Below, piece by piece: positions 7,319 through 10,438 of a DNA stretch of 10,438 nt. Below the pieces are notes generated by a model. It made no database searches, had not been told where the DNA came from, and saw only the letters and a list, made by a program, of their open reading frames with translations. Source of the stretch: CAZYJD01 sp964647785 (GTDB lineage: Bacteria > Bacteroidota > Bacteroidia > NS11-12g > UBA9320). Made by a program: the position numbers and the translations under genes. Every line of letters begins with the position of its first letter. Position 1 is the first letter of the stretch. The DNA is taken from assembly GCA_964647785.1 (NCBI GenBank), contig CAZYJD010000072.1:1-10438 (forward strand), written 5' to 3'.

Positions 7319-7849
7319 TCAAATCATTTTGCCCGATGTGAATAAGTACAAGGCTTTTGTGAATAAATACGGGCTGTTGATGGCTTTTGGCTCTACTGTT
7401 AAATGGCTTTTCGAATAATAAGCCAATCTATTTTTCTTCAATTCTTTGAGCAGGTGCATGACATTTTCGGCCGGTGTTTGCTTTAAAATAGGATGATTGG
7501 TTCCGACCAAACGCTGCTGTATTACTTCCAGCTCCGGATCGAGAAAGATGGTTTTGCAATGTTTGTTCAAGAGATCCATGTTTTGAAAAAAGCAGGGGGT
7601 GCCTCCACCGGTAGCCAATATGAATTGTTCGGGTGCCTGATGCAGGAATTGCTCAAGCATCGCTGATTCTAACAAACGGAATTCTTGTTCTCCTTGTTTG
7701 CGAAAAATTTCAGGAATGGATTTGCCTGAAAGTTGTTCGATGTATTGATCCAAGTCGTAAAATGGCAACCCTAATTTATTGGCCATGCAGAGTCCCGTGG
7801 TGGTTTTACCACTTCCGGGCATGCCAAGTAAGGCAAATCTTCGATTCAT
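7319..7849 (-). CDS. aroK: Shikimate kinase
   Basis: This cytoplasmic enzyme transfers phosphate from ATP to shikimate in the chorismate (aromatic amino acid) pathway. I choose the ATG at 7849, giving 176 residues. It overlaps the permease stop as ATGA and starts MNRRFALLG, the normal family N-terminus; the frame also allows an ATG at 7870. Visible motifs: Walker A GMPGSGKT (9-16); the shikimate-binding DLD (Asp32, Asp34); FRLLE with Arg58; GGG (81-83), which binds shikimate and ATP; and KNRLAYY with Arg141 near the substrate. One oddity: the LID segment normally contains RPLL or RPIL, whose Arg contacts ATP. Here it reads NHPIL with His119. The length and the other catalytic residues look intact, so I expect an active kinase. 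It is the last gene of the DoxX-permease-kinase operon, translationally coupled to the permease. Confidence 0.93.
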   Translation of the reverse strand: MNRRFALLGMPGSGKTTTGLCMANKLGLPFYDLDQYIEQLSGKSIPEIFRKQGEQEFRLLESAMLEQFLHQAPEQFILATGGGTPCFFQNMDLLNKHCKTIFLDPELEVIQQRLVGTNHPILKQTPAENVMHLLKELKKNRLAYYSKSHLTVEPKAINSPYLFTKALYLFTSGKMI

Positions 7850-8883
7850 CGAATTCTGGGGTCGATCCATTTGTACAATTGATCTACGACGAAATTGGTG
7901 ATCACGAATATACTTGCCACCATGAGCACTGAACCCATTACCACCGGCAAATCATTGTTCTCAAGGGCTTCAATGGTCAGCTTACCGATGCCTCTGAAAT
8001 TGAACACATATTCCACAAAAAAAGCTCCTGCCAGCAGTGAGGCAAACCAACCGCTTACCGAGGTTATCACCGGGTTGATGGCATTGGGCAATACGTGCTT
8101 TCTGAAAACACGCACAGGGCTTATTCCTTTTGAAATGGCAGTTCTTATGTAATCTGCACCCAATACATCAAGGGTGCTGCTTCTGCTCAATTGTACAACA
8201 ATTGACAAGGGCCTGATGCCCAGTGCAACGGCTGGCAATATGAGATTCTTCCAAACGTAAATCTCCCCGTTAAAGGGATCCAGATCAGTGAGGCTGCCAT
8301 TCATATTTAAACCGGTTTGGGCATGCAATACATAGCCGAAGAGCCAGGAAAAGATTACCGCCGAGAAAAAGGAAGGCACGGATATACCCATGGTAGAAAC
8401 AAGCACAATCAATCTATCCGGCCAACGATCTCTGAAAGCGGCTGCAATCATTCCACCCACCACGCCCAAAATGGTCGCCAAAAACATCGACAAAGCCGCA
8501 AGAATGGCTGTACTGCCAAACGCTTCAGCCAGCAGTTGACTCACAGGACGTTTGCTGATAAAACTTCTGCGCAGATAGGGCAGCTTCAACACCAGCTCGG
8601 ATGGTCCCATTTCAATTGACCAATGCGGGACTTCCGGAACTTCGCCTTTGGGGTGCAATGAAAGGGGAGATAAGTCTCTGAGAAAGTAAAGGTATTGAAC
8701 ACCGGGCTTTTGGTCGAGTCCGAGTTCTTTTTTAATGGAAGCTCTTGTGGTTTCATCTGCTTGTTGACCGAGCAGCATTTCTTCAGCATTTCTAAAAGAG
8801 AAATGAAACAACCAAAAAACCACAGTGGCCACACTGAACAAGATAAAAAAGCCATACAGCCACTTGCCCAAGCGCGCTTTCAT
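7846..8883 (-). CDS. ABC transporter permease, DppB/OppB type
   Basis: This is an inner-membrane permease subunit of a peptide/nickel-type ABC importer (binding-protein-dependent transport family). The 345 residues fit DppB/OppB proteins. TM1 is at about 9-29. A long periplasmic segment (about 31-120) carries the family pattern KKELGLDQKPGVQYLYFL. The core membrane helices run from about 124 to 336. The EAA loop that docks the ATPase is DYIRTAISKGISPVRVFRKH (244-263), followed by LPNAINPVIT and FFVEYVFNFRGIGKL, strong DppB signatures. The start lies 3 nt after the DoxX-like stop, and the stop overlaps the aroK start. No partner permease (DppC), ATPase or substrate-binding protein is within the window, so the substrate cannot be assigned and the other subunits must be encoded elsewhere. 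Confidence 0.93.
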   Translation of the reverse strand: MKARLGKWLYGFFILFSVATVVFWLFHFSFRNAEEMLLGQQADETTRASIKKELGLDQKPGVQYLYFLRDLSPLSLHPKGEVPEVPHWSIEMGPSELVLKLPYLRRSFISKRPVSQLLAEAFGSTAILAALSMFLATILGVVGGMIAAAFRDRWPDRLIVLVSTMGISVPSFFSAVIFSWLFGYVLHAQTGLNMNGSLTDLDPFNGEIYVWKNLILPAVALGIRPLSIVVQLSRSSTLDVLGADYIRTAISKGISPVRVFRKHVLPNAINPVITSVSGWFASLLAGAFFVEYVFNFRGIGKLTIEALENNDLPVVMGSVLMVASIFVITNFVVDQLYKWIDPRIR

Positions 8884-8886
8884 GCC

Positions 8887-10425
8887 TTAATTCATATTTT
8901 TCTTCAGCCCTTGCACATCAGGGATGCGGCGCGAAGACCAATCTTCTAATACTTCGGTATTTTTGAGCAGGAGCAGACCGGGATTTGAACGGATGATGGA
9001 TTTAAGATTGGTATCATCGCCATAATGGAAATCAAATGGCAATTGATGCTCATGCCTGAATACTTCGGCCTTGTCGGATGATGAAGCGGTAAGGGCCCAA
9101 AATGGAATGCCATTCTCTTCCGCAGCCTGTGCCAAATCTTTGACTTTTTTCATCGCAGTTGCATTGGCTTCATGGAGTTGGTGCATCACCAACAGTATTT
9201 TATACCCGTCCTGCTGAAGGAAACTGTCTAAATCGTCGGTCATGCGATCTGCCTGATACAAATGAAAATCGTGAATGGGGGGCTCATAGGCTTCTTCCAG
9301 TATTTTTTCAACTCCCACTCGAACAAAGCTCCATGATGGATCAATTGCAGGCTCAAAGGTGTTTTTTTCGGTATCATAAATCACCACCACTTCTTCACTT
9401 CCATTGCTGTATATGTATTCCATCACCTTGTGCGGGCTTACCCTCTCACCCTCAGGTATTTTCATTTTTTGAGCAATGTCTGCCCCTTTCTCATATTCCA
9501 GGAAATTAAAAACCGGCAAATAGCTGAGACAATAAATGGCAAAACCTGTGAACAATACCGCCATACTCACCAGGAATCTCACTGAGAATCGCATGGAGTA
9601 GAGCGAACGAATGTACTTTCTACCCATCATCAAAATGATGATGAGCGCTGAAAGTATCAGATCTTTATAAAAAGACTCCCAAGGAGTGAGCGGAATGGCA
9701 TTTCCAAAACAACCGCAATCGGTTACTTTGTTGTAGATGGCTGAATATCCTGTGAGGAATGTGAAAAAAACAATTAGCAAGAAAAGCAACCAAACCACCA
9801 ATGCAGATTGCCAACCGATTAGAAGTGCCCAACCGAGCAATACTTCCAGCACGCACACAAAAATACCTATGGCCAGTGCATAGGGTTTCAATCCATTGAA
9901 AAAACCTACCAGCCAGCCATCTGATTTAATCAGTGCGGAGGTTTCAGCAGTTTTTGAAACATTCACTGCCTCAGTAACGCTTATCTGTACTGGAACTTCT
10001 TCATTATAATCGCCACATTGCAGGCGCATATTCATGCCAATCGGACTGCTATCACTTGCATGCACTTCGAAGCTGCCAATGGAGTTGTCGCCCGATGAAA
10101 CATATACTTCAGTGCGATATCCTGCAATGGTTTCTTTTTCACTTGCGCTATCTGTTTGGGTGATACTTTCCCAGGGGCCGCTGCTCAACTGAAAGTTTCT
10201 GAATTGTTCCGAGGCTAAAAGTACGGAAGACTCCTTGATGGTTTGATCTTGAGTTTCAAGCGAAAAGAAGAATGTATCCTGTTTAGCAGATAAATCTTCC
10301 GCAAATACTGTAAAATACTCTTCCAGTTTATACGAAAAACCCCTCGGATCATTGAGTTTTATAAATCCGGAGAAAATGAAGAGCAGACCTACCAATAGTC
10401 GGCTGATGTTGGTGATTATTCTCAT
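8887..10425 (-). CDS. DoxX/BT_3928-like membrane protein with a thioredoxin-like C-terminal domain
   Basis: This is an inner-membrane protein of the DoxX/MauE superfamily, resembling the BT_3928 group of Bacteroidota; its biochemical role is unknown. Over 512 residues: TM1 (about 7-24) in RLLVGLLFIFSGFIKLNDP; a large hydrophilic insert (about 45-168); TM2-TM5 (about 172-195, 200-226, 250-268, 283-303); and the redox-type motif DCGCFG (236-241) between TM3 and TM4. A soluble C-terminal region (about 310-512) then carries EPPIHDFHL (381-389) and SIIRSNPGLLLLKN (476-489). The last part looks like a thioredoxin or AhpC fold without its CxxC, so a direct thiol exchange role there is unlikely. As I recall the family, members are nearer 370-400 residues and TM2 follows TM1 closely, so the insert is unusual. 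An AAGGA (10437-10433) precedes the ATG by 7 nt. It heads the operon with the permease and shikimate kinase within the window. Confidence 0.85.
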   Translation of the reverse strand: MRIITNISRLLVGLLFIFSGFIKLNDPRGFSYKLEEYFTVFAEDLSAKQDTFFFSLETQDQTIKESSVLLASEQFRNFQLSSGPWESITQTDSASEKETIAGYRTEVYVSSGDNSIGSFEVHASDSSPIGMNMRLQCGDYNEEVPVQISVTEAVNVSKTAETSALIKSDGWLVGFFNGLKPYALAIGIFVCVLEVLLGWALLIGWQSALVVWLLFLLIVFFTFLTGYSAIYNKVTDCGCFGNAIPLTPWESFYKDLILSALIIILMMGRKYIRSLYSMRFSVRFLVSMAVLFTGFAIYCLSYLPVFNFLEYEKGADIAQKMKIPEGERVSPHKVMEYIYSNGSEEVVVIYDTEKNTFEPAIDPSWSFVRVGVEKILEEAYEPPIHDFHLYQADRMTDDLDSFLQQDGYKILLVMHQLHEANATAMKKVKDLAQAAEENGIPFWALTASSSDKAEVFRHEHQLPFDFHYGDDTNLKSIIRSNPGLLLLKNTEVLEDWSSRRIPDVQGLKKNMN

Positions 10426-10438
10426 TGCTTAATCCTTA

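Noticed and set aside
7850..7870. Seven-residue longer start of shikimate kinase
   Set aside because: The ATGA overlap with the permease stop at 7849-7846 gives the family-standard N-terminus and explains coupled translation better.
1..10438. Search for CRISPR arrays, tRNAs, insertion sequences, toxin-antitoxin or defence genes
   Set aside because: Reading both strands by eye showed no regularly spaced repeats, transposase, terminal inverted repeats or tRNA-like folds. The genes are all housekeeping or transport types.

Overview
The window looks like chromosomal DNA from a member of the Bacteroidota. The evidence is a SusC/SusD-type outer-membrane pair, Bacteroidota-style lipoprotein signals, a DoxX-family protein of the type found next to Bacteroides housekeeping genes, a TAnnTTTG-like -7 promoter element, and the absence of clear Shine-Dalgarno sequences. 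I cannot place it at a lower rank. It appears to be draft or metagenome-assembled: there is a run of 10 N inside a gene, and the left edge has unusual composition and an apparent frameshift.

Layout, left to right. (1) Positions 1-4734, minus strand, form a nutrient-uptake operon. It runs from a SusC-like TonB-dependent receptor (4734-1681), through a SusD-like surface lipoprotein (1669-254), to a small lipoprotein (from 210) that is cut by the window edge and seems frameshifted. No carbohydrate-active enzyme or regulator is visible, so the substrate cannot be assigned. (2) Positions 4735-5020 are non-coding and carry the likely susC promoter. (3) Positions 5021-5776, minus strand, encode a YhhQ/VUT-family queuosine-precursor transporter. 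(4) Positions 5910-6913, plus strand, encode a secreted TPR-repeat protein interrupted by the assembly gap. The 34-residue repeat phase predicts about 11 missing bases rather than 10. (5) A strong bidirectional terminator at 6912-6944 separates the TPR gene from a convergent HU gene (7232-6960). (6) Positions 7319-10425, minus strand, form a tightly packed three-gene operon: a DoxX/BT_3928-like membrane protein, a DppB-type ABC permease and shikimate kinase. The spacers are 3 nt between the first two genes and a 4-nt ATGA overlap between the last two.

Several starts differ from the longest open frame. The receptor most likely starts at 4734 (ATG) rather than an upstream TTG, the YhhQ-like protein at 5776, and shikimate kinase at 7849. 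I found no RNA genes, CRISPR arrays, insertion sequences or defence systems, and no convincing undescribed system. The observations most worth checking are the gap-size inference, the frameshifted Cys-rich lipoprotein, the large periplasmic insertion in the DoxX-like protein, and the missing LID arginine in shikimate kinase.
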